Source: Alsobacter sp046349155 (GTDB lineage Bacteria; Pseudomonadota; Alphaproteobacteria; Rhizobiales; Beijerinckiaceae). From it: a stretch of 64,000 bases of DNA. Below the pieces are notes generated by a model. It was not told the DNA's origin. It worked only from the letters and a program-made list of their open reading frames with translations, and searched no databases. This document shows positions 24,350 through 33,000 of the stretch, piece after piece. The first letter of the stretch is position 1, and every line of letters starts with the position of its first letter. The stretch spans positions 248,001-312,000 of the forward strand of contig JAXMCW010000001.1 of assembly GCA_046349155.1 (NCBI GenBank), in the 5' to 3' direction. Both the position numbers and the translations under genes were made by a program.

Positions 24350-25018
24350 TCAGCAGGAGCCGCGTCTCGACAGGACCACCGGGATGGTGAGCAGCAGGAT
24401 CTGGCAGTCGTAGAGGAACGACTGGTTGCGCACATAATGTTTGTTCAACGCGATGCGTGCGTCGAACGGCAACTCGTTGCGTCCCTTGATCTGCCACAAC
24501 CCGGTCAGCCCGGGCGGCGCCTGCAGCACCTCCGCCGCCGCCGCGCCGCAGCGCACGATCTCGTCCTGGACCATCGGGCGCGGCCCGACAAGGCTCATCT
24601 CGCCGCGGATCACGTTGATGAGCTGGGGTAGTTCGTCCACGCTCAACTTGCGGAACACGCGGCCCAGCGGGGTAATGCGCGGATCGTTCTTCAACTTGCG
24701 ATCGCGTTCCCACTCGGCGCGGGCTGTGGGATCGCGCGACAAGTGCAACGCGAGCCGCTGCTCGGCATCCGGAACCATCGTGCGGAACTTCAGGCAGGCG
24801 AAGGGACGCCCGAACCGACCCACCCGGTTGTGCCGGATGATAGCGGAATGCCCGTCCGACAAGGTGATGATGCAAGCGACGAGGAGGATCAGCGGCGCGA
24901 GCGCGATCAACAGGGAGCAAGCGAGGAACAGGTCGAGAAGACGCTTGGGCAAGCCTCCGAACGATACGTCATTCGGGCTCGAATAGACGACGCTATGGAG
25001 CTCAGAAATGTCCTGCAT
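24350..25018 (-). CDS. exoY: Undecaprenyl-phosphate sugar phosphotransferase, ExoY-like
   Basis: Predicted to start exopolysaccharide repeat units by moving a hexose-1-phosphate from a UDP-sugar to undecaprenyl phosphate at the inner membrane. The 222-residue protein is of the short ExoY type: one N-terminal hydrophobic re-entrant segment (RLLDLFLACSLLIALAPLILL) and the catalytic domain. The active-site features are intact: KFRTM at 77-81, the Asp128-Glu129 pair in SVDELPQL, GEMSLVGPRP at 139-148, and PGLTGLWQIKGR. It contrasts with the degenerate copy at 21908-23218. The sugar (galactose in S. meliloti) is not certain here. The start codon is followed upstream by AAGGA at very short spacing. 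Confidence 0.92.
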   Translation of the reverse strand: MQDISELHSVVYSSPNDVSFGGLPKRLLDLFLACSLLIALAPLILLVACIITLSDGHSAIIRHNRVGRFGRPFACLKFRTMVPDAEQRLALHLSRDPTARAEWERDRKLKNDPRITPLGRVFRKLSVDELPQLINVIRGEMSLVGPRPMVQDEIVRCGAAAAEVLQAPPGLTGLWQIKGRNELPFDARIALNKHYVRNQSFLYDCQILLLTIPVVLSRRGSC

Positions 25019-25661
25019 CTTCCTTGCTCGGTCCCGGTATAGCCGCGCTTCTACTTGACAGTTACTGAGGGGGAACGCCGCGAACGGTTCTGCTCATCCC
25101 CCCAGTCAGGCGCCGCTATGCAACCACAACCAGGCGGAACAAACTCGCTAAATTCTTAACGCAGAGAGGGTGATGCTGCAATACACAATCATAGGTTGTT
25201 AACCCTGAAACATGCCGGCTGTTGCCGAAATGCAAGAAAGGTCGCGGCTAGTTAAACTAAAAGAAATAAATAGGTGCGTCGAACCTCCCTGCGAGCGCTG
25301 GCCGTGCGAGCAAACGCGGTGCGAATAGCGTGACACTGTTGCGCTGCAGCAACTCCTGGTTTTCTGCACCGAGCAGTTGCGCGAATCGCTGGAGATGGGT
25401 CCGGGCACAACTCTTGCCGGTGCCAAGGCTAGGCCGTTCTAGGCTAAGCGGTGTACAAGGCACCGACGGACGAGCGCATTCATCTTCGGGCGAAAAGGCC
25501 GATGCTGCGGGCGCTCCGAGCGGGTTCGTGGGTTGAAGCCGCAACGCAGGACGCGATCGTCCCCCGGACGACAACAGGTGGGGGGCGGCGGCGTTCGCCG
25601 CGGGGGAACGGGTACGACGAAACTCTGGTCACTGGCGACGCGACGTGTCACGAGTGCGGGG
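25019..25661. other. Divergent region, ExoY-like gene and phosphatase gene
   Basis: About 640 bases without a convincing gene. It carries shared motif copy B and an AT-rich island (25140-25275). The remainder to 25661 has short frames on both strands, none with a ribosome site or family resemblance. The promoters of both flanking genes should be here. Confidence 0.4.
25178..25203 (-). promoter_or_regulatory. Shared upstream motif, copy B
   Basis: On the plus strand it reads CAATACACAAT-ca-TAGGTTGTTA, matching copy A at 23231-23256 in all but five positions. It lies 160 bases before the ExoY-like start codon within an AT-rich stretch (about 25140-25270). A common regulator of the two sugar-transferase genes is the simplest reading. 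Confidence 0.55.
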
Positions 25662-26420
25662 ATGTGGAAGCGATTGACTCGAAGAGGGGAAACGGAAAAG
25701 TCCGTGCTGCAACCGGCGCCGGGCATGCGGATCTACGCTTTCGGGGACGTGCACGGCCGCTTTGACCTGTTCGACGCGGCCCGACAATTCATCCTGGGCG
25801 ATGTGGAGCAGGCCAAGCCAGAGCGCCCGTTCGCCATCTTCCTCGGCGACATCGTGGATCGAGGTCCCGCATCGTCGGCCGTGGTCGAATCCCTGTCGCG
25901 GCAGGACTTCCCCATCCCCTTCCTCGTCCTGCGCGGCAATCACGAGCAGATGATGCTCGAGGCCCTGCTCGAGGACGGGCCGCTCGAATCATGGCTGCGC
26001 AACGGCGGAGTCGAGACGCTGATGTCCTACAATGTCGCGCTGGACGAATGCCGTGACCTGGGCGACGTGCGCGCCGCGTTGCTGCGCGCGATCCCGACCG
26101 AACACCTCACGTTCCTGCAGGGTTTGCCGGTCTCGGCTCATTCCGGCGACTATTTCTTCTGTCACGCGGGCATCCGGCCTGACGTGCCGCTGGACGAGCA
26201 GGTCGAGGCGGACCTCATGTGGATCCGCAAGCCATTCCTGGAGAGCCGAAAGAAGCATCCCAAGATGATCGTGCATGGGCATACTCCCGTTCAGCAACCC
26301 GAATTCATGCCCAACAGGATCAATATCGATACGGGAGCCTACGCGACCGGGAACTTGACCTGTCTGATCCTCGACGGACCTGACGCCGTGCCGGTTTCGA
26401 TCCGCGCGGACGAGCACTAG
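25662..26420 (+). CDS. Metallophosphoesterase, serine/threonine phosphatase-like
   Basis: A 252-residue phosphatase of the PPP fold, close to bacterial PrpA/ApaH-like enzymes. All metal motifs are present: GDVHGR at 28-33, GDIVDRG at 62-68, GNHE at 92-95, the FFCHAGI segment and VHGHTP near residue 200. It would remove phosphate from proteins or small molecules in the cytoplasm. The start ATG 25662 is chosen for its GCGGGG-type site and because the sequence before it reads as non-coding; GTG or ATG codons further up are in frame. Phosphatases of this family are often found in exopolysaccharide regions; a link to the Wzc-like protein here is only a possibility. Confidence 0.85.
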   Translation: MWKRLTRRGETEKSVLQPAPGMRIYAFGDVHGRFDLFDAARQFILGDVEQAKPERPFAIFLGDIVDRGPASSAVVESLSRQDFPIPFLVLRGNHEQMMLEALLEDGPLESWLRNGGVETLMSYNVALDECRDLGDVRAALLRAIPTEHLTFLQGLPVSAHSGDYFFCHAGIRPDVPLDEQVEADLMWIRKPFLESRKKHPKMIVHGHTPVQQPEFMPNRINIDTGAYATGNLTCLILDGPDAVPVSIRADEH

Positions 26421-26494
26421 AACCGACTTCCAGCCGTCCGACGCGTCCTTGCGAAAGGCACCGGCGACGAAGCCCACCAGAGAACGCCCGGCAG

Positions 26495-26528
26495 AGGACT
26501 GTTTGCCTCGCCTTCGGCCCGCAATGAC
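26495..26528 (+). repeat. Short dispersed intergenic repeat, copy 2
   Basis: Matches the element at 624-658: both start AGGACT and end CTTCGG-C-(T/C)-CGCAATGAC with the same spacing. It lies between the phosphatase gene and the convergent LysR gene. Confidence 0.5.
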
Positions 26529-26654
26529 AGCGAGAGATCGGTTCCGTCAGGTCGGAAAAGGCGCGAGAGCGTGCTGCGGCTCCACGGACACGCAGCGTGC
26601 CCCGGCCGCTTTGCGCCTGGTCGTTCGCTCAGGCGGGCGCGCTGTCCCGCGATG

Positions 26655-27566
26655 TCAGGGCAGGGCGGCCTCCCAGGGCGGGGATGGGCCTAGCCTGGCG
26701 GCCAGGAAGTCGACATAGGCCCGGACCTTGGCAGGCGGGCGCCGACCGCCGGGCCAGACCGCGGAGATCGCGAGGCTGCGAACGGGCTGGTCGAGCACGA
26801 GCGGACAGAGCGCGCCGGACCGCAGGGCGTCCACCACCAGGAAACTCGGCTCGTAGATGATGCCCATGCCTCCTATCGCCGCGGCGACGAGGGCGTCGCC
26901 GTTGGAGGCTCTCAGCGGGCCGGTGACGGGAACGGTCACTCCCGCCCCGAAGGACCAGACGCCGGCGTTGAGCGTCCGCGAGAGCGTGTAAGTGAGGCAC
27001 TCGTGCCCCGCCAGTTCGTCCACGCGCGACGGCCGGCCCCTTCGCGCGAGATAGGTGGGCGAGGCGCAGATGATCATACGGCAGGCCGCGAGCGTCCTCG
27101 ACACGAGGTTCGAATCGGGCAGGGCTCCGATGCGCACGGCGAGATCCCAGCCCTCGTCGACGAGGTCGACGAGGCGATCGTTCAGGCCAAGGTCGACCGT
27201 GAGGCCGGGATGCAGCGCTCCGAACTCGGGCATGAGGGGGGCGATCTGGCGGAAGCCGAAGGAGAGCGGCGCGTTGACCCGCAATGTGCCGGACACGTCC
27301 AGGCGCTCCGCCGTCGCCTCCGCCTCCGCCTCCTGCCATTCCGCGAGAATGCGATCGGCATATTCGAGGTAGCGCCGGCCCTGTTCGGTCAAGGCAAGGC
27401 TTCGGGTCGTCCGATGCAGGAGCCGCACGCCCAACCGGTACTCGAGCGCGTCCATGTGCTTCGTGGCCATCGTCTGGGACATCCCCAGGCCCCTCGCGGC
27501 GGCCGAGAGGCTGCCCAGCGCGACAGCCCGCGAGAACACCTGCAGCCCGGTGAGCCGGTCGAGCAT
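26655..27566 (-). CDS. LysR-family transcriptional regulator
   Basis: A 303-residue regulator. The N-terminal winged helix is clear: FSRAVALGSLSAAARGLGMSQTMATKHMDALEYRLGVRLLHRTTRSLALTEQG features at about residues 10-58, followed by the effector domain beginning LRVNAPLSFG. It is divergent from the doxX gene with a gap of about 100 bases that holds inverted repeats, so it probably controls the doxX-dioxygenase-GST set and itself. The set points to a quinone or catechol as inducer, which is inference. This is the type with D-V-S-G-T-L-R-V-N-A-P after the linker, common among regulators of aromatic or stress responses. Confidence 0.93.
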   Translation of the reverse strand: MLDRLTGLQVFSRAVALGSLSAAARGLGMSQTMATKHMDALEYRLGVRLLHRTTRSLALTEQGRRYLEYADRILAEWQEAEAEATAERLDVSGTLRVNAPLSFGFRQIAPLMPEFGALHPGLTVDLGLNDRLVDLVDEGWDLAVRIGALPDSNLVSRTLAACRMIICASPTYLARRGRPSRVDELAGHECLTYTLSRTLNAGVWSFGAGVTVPVTGPLRASNGDALVAAAIGGMGIIYEPSFLVVDALRSGALCPLVLDQPVRSLAISAVWPGGRRPPAKVRAYVDFLAARLGPSPPWEAALP

Positions 27567-27580
27567 ATCTCACTCCAATG

Positions 27581-27617
27581 GTGTGAGCTGAGTTTCACAT
27601 TGCTTGAATTATCACAC
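27581..27617. promoter_or_regulatory. Inverted repeats in the lysR-doxX divergent promoter
   Basis: GTGTGA at 27581-27586 pairs with TCACA at 27595-27599 (spacer 8) and with TCACAC at 27612-27617. The repeats lie in the only gap between lysR and doxX, where a LysR-type regulator must bind. The T-N11-A form is met by several overlapping choices, so the exact site is not fixed. Confidence 0.5.
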
Positions 27618-27668
27618 TCGTCGGAATGGCGCATGGTCTGCCTACATCGTCCGAGAAAGGATCCCGCC

Positions 27669-28079
27669 ATGATCGATTCACGCACCGCGCCTTACGCATC
27701 CCTCATTCTGCGCGTCACCATGGGCGTGCTGTTCCTCGCCCATGCAGGGCTGAAGCTGTTCGTCTTCACGCCTGCGGGCACGGCCCAGTTCTTCGGCAGC
27801 CTGGGCCTTCCCCCGGCGCTGGCCTATGCCGTCATCGCGATCGAGGCCGTCGGAGGCCTCGCCCTGATCCTCGGCATCTACGCCCGCATCGCCGCGCTCG
27901 TCTTGATCCCCGTTCTCGCCGGGGCCATCGTGACGGTGCACGGTCCTGCCGGGTTCTGGTTCACGAACCCGCAGGGCGGCTGGGAATTCCTGGCCTTCTG
28001 GATCGCCGGCCTGCTCGCCGTCGCGCTTCTTGGGGACGGAGCCCTGGCCGTGCGTCGCAGCCCCGTCGTCCCCGCCTGA
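27669..28079 (+). CDS. DoxX-family membrane protein
   Basis: A 136-residue inner-membrane protein with four spans. The family pattern is seen in LILRVTMGVLFLAHAGLKLF, 'FFGSLGLPPALAYAVIAIEAVGGLALILG' and a last helix followed by a basic tail. DoxX proteins are quinone-linked membrane proteins; in several bacteria they are induced by quinones, thiol stress or antibiotics. The ATG has AAAGGA upstream. It is the first gene of a three-gene set with an extradiol-dioxygenase-like protein and a glutathionyl-hydroquinone reductase, next to a divergent LysR gene. Confidence 0.9.
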   Translation: MIDSRTAPYASLILRVTMGVLFLAHAGLKLFVFTPAGTAQFFGSLGLPPALAYAVIAIEAVGGLALILGIYARIAALVLIPVLAGAIVTVHGPAGFWFTNPQGGWEFLAFWIAGLLAVALLGDGALAVRRSPVVPA

Positions 28080-28094
28080 TCAGGAGTTCCCCCC

Positions 28095-28988
28095 ATGGCC
28101 AGCCTTGCCGCATCCGCCAGCCTCTCCGGCGCCGACCGGCCGAATCTCTATGCCGCGGAAACGCCGGTCAGGATCGGCAAGGTGACCCTCGTCGTCCGCA
28201 ACCTGCCCCTCGTCGCGGGCTTCTACGAAAAGGTCATCGGCCTCTCGCCCGTCACGTCGGTACCCGGCCGCGTGGCGCTCGGGGCCGGTGGCCGGCCTTT
28301 GCTCGAACTGGTCGAAGACAAGGCCGCGGCTCCGTCGTCGCCGCGGGCCGCGGGCCTCTTCCACACGGCCTTCCTCGTTCCCACCCGCAAGGATCTTGCC
28401 CGCTGGCTGCTGCACGTCGCCGGCATCGGCGCGCGCATCCAGGGCGCGTCCGACCATATCGTCAGCGAGGCCATCTACCTCGCCGATCCCGAGGGCAACG
28501 GCATCGAGGTCTATCACGATCGCGCCCCGCAGAGCTGGAACTGGCAGGGCGAGACCGTGGAGATGGCCACCGACCACCTCGACCTCGACGACCTCGTGGC
28601 GGGGGTGCAGCCTGGCGACTGGCAGGGCATGCCCGAGGGCGCCTGCGTCGGCCATGTCCACCTGCGCGTGGGAGACATTCCGGCCGCGGACGCCTTCTAC
28701 AAGGATGCGCTGGGCCTCGGCCTCACCGCACGCTATCCCGGCGGCAGCTTCTTCTCCTCCGGCCGTTACCACCATCACCTCGCCGCCAATGTCTGGGCGA
28801 GCCGCGGGGCCGGGCCGCGCCCGCTGCCCAGCACGGGCCTCGCCGAGCTCGAACTCGTGGCGCGCGACGCCGCCGCCTGGGAAGACCTTTCCGAGCGGGG
28901 CCGCAAGGCCGGCGCGACCGCAAGGCCCGACGGCAGCCTCGCGCTCGAGGATCCCTGGCGCAACGTGGTCGTCCTTCGCAGGGGTTGA
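28095..28988 (+). CDS. VOC-family extradiol dioxygenase-like protein (CatE type)
   Basis: A 297-residue protein with two vicinal-oxygen-chelate domains. The first has 'VTLVVRNLPLVAGFYEKVIGL'; the second has CVGHVHLRVGDI, RYHHHLAANVW and a Glu in LAELELVARD, which supply the two His and one Glu that bind Fe(II) in type I extradiol dioxygenases. The layout fits CatE/MhqO-type enzymes that open catechols or hydroquinones. It starts 15 bases after doxX and is followed 52 bases on by a glutathionyl-hydroquinone reductase gene. The true substrate is not shown by the sequence. Confidence 0.88.
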   Translation: MASLAASASLSGADRPNLYAAETPVRIGKVTLVVRNLPLVAGFYEKVIGLSPVTSVPGRVALGAGGRPLLELVEDKAAAPSSPRAAGLFHTAFLVPTRKDLARWLLHVAGIGARIQGASDHIVSEAIYLADPEGNGIEVYHDRAPQSWNWQGETVEMATDHLDLDDLVAGVQPGDWQGMPEGACVGHVHLRVGDIPAADAFYKDALGLGLTARYPGGSFFSSGRYHHHLAANVWASRGAGPRPLPSTGLAELELVARDAAAWEDLSERGRKAGATARPDGSLALEDPWRNVVVLRRG

Positions 28989-29040
28989 TCCCCGCTCCCA
29001 GACTGGCCCGTCGCCGGCGTCCCACAAGAAGGTCATCGCC

Positions 29041-30009
29041 ATGCTCGTGAACGGAAAATGGGCCAGCGACTGGCAGCCGGTCCAGGCCAAGGACGCGCAG
29101 GGCCGCTTCCTGCGCCAGACCTCGTCGTTCCGAAACTGGGTGACCCCCGACGGAGCGGCCGGGACCACGGGCCAAGGCGGGTTCAAGGCCGAACGGGGCC
29201 GCTACCACCTCGTGGTCGCCTTCATCTGTCCGTGGGCCTCGCGCACCCTCGTGGCGCGCAAGCTGAAGGGTCTCGAGTCCGTCATCGACATTTCCGTCGT
29301 CGAGCCGCGGCTCACCGAGCAGGGCTGGCGCTTCGGAACCACGCCGGGCGCGACCTCCGATCCCCTGATCGGGGCCACCTACATGCACGAGCTCTATACG
29401 GCCGTGGACCCGACCTACACGGGCCGCGCCACCGTTCCCGTGCTGTGGGACAAGGCGACGGGGGTCATCGTCAACAACGAGTCGGCCGACATCGTGCGGA
29501 TGCTGGACAGCGGTTTCGGCGCGCTGGCGGACGACCGCCATTCGCTCTATCCCGCGCCCTTGCGCACCGAAATCGACGCGCTGAACGAACGCATGTATGC
29601 CGGGCTCAACAACGGGGTCTACCGCGCGGGCTTCGCCAGCACGCAAGTGGCCTATGAAGAAGCCTTCGGCGAGGTGTTCGCCATGCTCGACGAACTCGAG
29701 CACAGGCTCGAGGGCCGGCGCTTCCTGTTCGGCGACGCCGTGACCGAGACGGATATCCGGCTGTTCGTGACTCTCGTGCGCTTCGATGCCGCCTATCATG
29801 GCGTGTTCAAGTGCAACCTCAGGCGGATCGCCGACTACCGCAACCTGAGCCGGCATGTCGAGGCCATGCTGGCGCTGCGGGGAGTGCCCGACACGGTCGA
29901 CATCAGCCACATCAAGCAGGGCTATTATTCCATCAAGACCCTGAATCCCAACGGCATCGTGCCGGTTGGGCCGGATCTGCCGTTCGCATCCCTCCTGACG
30001 AGGACCTGA
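29041..30009 (+). CDS. Glutathionyl-hydroquinone reductase (Xi-class glutathione transferase)
   Basis: Removes glutathione from glutathionyl-hydroquinones. The 322-residue protein is of the YqjG/ECM4/PcpF type: the active-site cysteine is in ICPWASR, with GLESVIDISVVEP after it and the NNESADIVRML glutathione-site motif at the end of the thioredoxin domain. The helical domain contains LFGDAVTETDIRLFVTLVRFDAAYHGVFKCN, a clear signature of the class, and the C terminus has the usual IKQGYYSI ending. ATG 29041 is used; there is no strong ribosome site. It completes a doxX-dioxygenase-reductase set that fits quinone detoxification. Confidence 0.93.
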   Translation: MLVNGKWASDWQPVQAKDAQGRFLRQTSSFRNWVTPDGAAGTTGQGGFKAERGRYHLVVAFICPWASRTLVARKLKGLESVIDISVVEPRLTEQGWRFGTTPGATSDPLIGATYMHELYTAVDPTYTGRATVPVLWDKATGVIVNNESADIVRMLDSGFGALADDRHSLYPAPLRTEIDALNERMYAGLNNGVYRAGFASTQVAYEEAFGEVFAMLDELEHRLEGRRFLFGDAVTETDIRLFVTLVRFDAAYHGVFKCNLRRIADYRNLSRHVEAMLALRGVPDTVDISHIKQGYYSIKTLNPNGIVPVGPDLPFASLLTRT

Positions 30010-30058
30010 CTTTGCGAGGATCAGGCGGTCATCCGCTCACGTTCGCGATCGGTATGCC

Positions 30059-33000
30059 TCACGCCTCCTGATCGGAGACGCGGCCCATGGCCGCGGAGCC
30101 GCGGCGGCGGACGGGCGGCCCGGCGACCTCGGGACGATGATCGCCCGTGTCCGCCGGGTGGAGACGGGTGACCCCCTGCGCCTCCGCTTCGCCCGTGGGG
30201 ACGACGCTCGCCGCCCGAGGGCGGTCGGCCGACAGCATGACGTAGAAGGCCGGCAGCACGAACAGCGTGAAGAGGGTCCCGACCGACATTCCCGCGGCAA
30301 TCACCACGCCCATCGAGAATCGGGCGTTGGCCCCGGCGCCGCTGGCCAGGATGAGCGGCACGACGCCGAGGACCATGGCGGCCGTCGTCATCAGGATGGG
30401 GCGAAGCCTGATGACGGCGGCGCGCTCGACGGCCGCGCGCCGGTCGGCGCCGCGGGCGCGCTCCGCATTGGCGAACTCGACGATCAGGATGCCGTGCTTC
30501 GTAATCAGGCCCACGAGCGTGATGAGGCCCACCTGCGTGTAGATGTTCAGCGTGGCGGCGCCGAGGTTGAGGGCGATCATCGCCCCGAAAAGCGAGAGGG
30601 GCACCGCCATGATGATGATGAGCGGATCCCTGAAGCTCTCGAACTGCACGCAAAGCACGAGATAGATCATGAGAAGGGCGAGCCCGAAGACCAGCCCGAT
30701 GGAGCGCCCTTCCTGCTTTTCCAGGCGGGACTGGCCGGCGAGGTCCAGGTAGAAGCGGTCGGGCAGCAGGGGAGCCGCGATGTCGCGCAGGGACCTGAGC
30801 GCCTCGGAACTGGTCACGCCCGCCACGGGGGAGGCGGAGATGATCGCCGCATTCAGCTGGTTGAACTGCTCGATGCTGCTGGTCGATGCGCCGGTCTCGA
30901 CGCGCACCAGGGCGGAGAGGGGGACCATGGCTCCGGAGGCCGACCGCACGTAGAACTGCGACAGCAGGTCGGGATTGAGCCGGTTCTCCTGCCGGACCTG
31001 CATGATCACGTCGTACCCGCGGCTTTCCCGGTCGATCTTCGAGATCGGCGCCGCCCCCACGAGCGCCGTGAGGGTGGCGCCGATGTCGCTCACCGGCACG
31101 CCGAGGGATGCGGCGAAGTCGCGGTCGACGATGATCCTTGCGCGCGGCTGCTCGTAGCTGAGCGAATTCTGCACGCCCGTGAACAAGCCGCTGACCTGAG
31201 CCTGCTTGCGGATGCTCTCGGCCACCTCGTAGACCTGTTCCGGCGCATCCGTGCTGCGCAGGACAAGCTGGACGGACGTGCCTCCGGAGGTGCCGGGAAG
31301 AGACCCCGGGGACCACACGAAGGCCTGCAGGCCGGGGTTGGAATCCAGGATCTTCTGGATGTCCTTGGTCACGGCTGTCGCCGACCGGTCCCGGTCCTGC
31401 CAGTCCTGAAGCTTGATCCCGAGGAAGCCCTGGCCTCCCCAGACGATGAGAAAGGAGTCCTTCACCTCCGGGATGCGGTCACGCAGGTTTTCGAAGGACG
31501 CGGCAAAGCTTCTCGTGTAGGTGGCCGTCGCATAGGGTGGGCCGGCGACGAAGCCCATCACCATGCTCTGGTCTTCGTTGGGCGCGAGTTCGGAGGGGGT
31601 CTTTGCGAACATCAGCGCCGTCGTGGCCATCATCGCTGCGACCGCGGCCACGGTGAGCAGGCGCTGGTCGAGCGCAATGGCGAGCGCCCGCCCGTAAGCC
31701 CGCTCGACGCGGCCCAGGGCACGACTGGTCAGTTTCGAGAGGCGCCCCGCTTCGGTCGTGCGCACCAGCAGGTGCGCGCACATCATCGGCGACAGCGTGA
31801 GGGCGACGATGCCCGAAACGATGACCGCGCCAGCCAGGGTGAAGGCAAATTCCCGAAAGAGCGTCCCGGTGAGTCCGGACACGAAGCCGATGGGGGCATA
31901 CACGGCGGCGAGCGTGATTGTCATCGACACGACCGGGCCGGAGATCTCGCGCAGGCCCGCCAACGCGGCCTGCGTCGGCGGCATGCCCTCGTCGATGTGC
32001 CGGTGGACGTTCTCGACGACCACGATCGCATCGTCGACCACGAGCCCGATCGCCAGGACCATGGCGAGAAGGGTCAACAGGTTGATCGAGTAGCCGAGCA
32101 CGGCCAAAACGAAGCAGACGCCGATCAGCGAAACGGGAATCGTGATGACGGGGATCAGCACCGAGCGCGCCGAACCGAGCACCAGGAAGATGACGAGCAC
32201 GACGATCAAGACGGCTTCGGCGATCGTCTTGTAGACCTCCCGGATGGAGGCTGCGATGGACTGGGAACCGTCGAGGACGACCTGCACGTTCATGCCTTTC
32301 GGCAAGGTCGGGCGCAGCGCCTCGGCCGCGTTGCGGACGGCCTCCGCCACTTGCAGCGGGTTCGCCGACGGCGTCGGCACGACGCCGAGGAACGTTCCGT
32401 ACTGGCCGTTCAACTGGACGGAGAAGTCGGTGGTCACCGGCGCCATCTCGACATCCGCGACGTCGCGCAGGCGAACCACGTTGTCCCCTTGCGAGACGAG
32501 CGGGAGCGCGCCGAAGGCCGCGGGCGTCTGCAGGGTCGTCTGCATCTCCAGGGAAAAGGCCACGTACTCGTTTCTGGCGACGCCGGGAGCCGCGAGGAAG
32601 TTGCTCTTGCGGATCGCCGCCACGACGTCGCCCGCCGTGATGCTGCGGGCCGCCAGGCGGATCGGGTCCACCCAGACGCGCATCGCGACCGACCGCCCCC
32701 CCAGGAGATCGACCGAAGCGACCCCGTCCAGCATGGCGAAGTTGGGTTGCACGACGTGGGTCAGGTATTCCGTGAGGGCTTCGAGCGAGAGCTCCGTGCT
32801 GGAGAAGTTGAGGTACATGAGCGCGAAGGTCTGGCCCGTCCCCTTCACCACGACGGGGTCGTAGGCCTCCTGGGGCAGGTTGGCGCGAATGGCCTGCACC
32901 TTGGCGCTGATCTCCGCGAGGGCCGCGTTGGGATCCGCGTCGAGCCGCATGCGCACGGACACGGTGCTCTTTCCGAGCTCGCTCTTGGACGTCACGTAGT

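Noticed and set aside
27582..27599. TGTGA-N8-TCACA as a CRP site
   Set aside because: CRP needs a six-base spacer. The place, in a lysR divergent promoter, makes a LysR site more likely.
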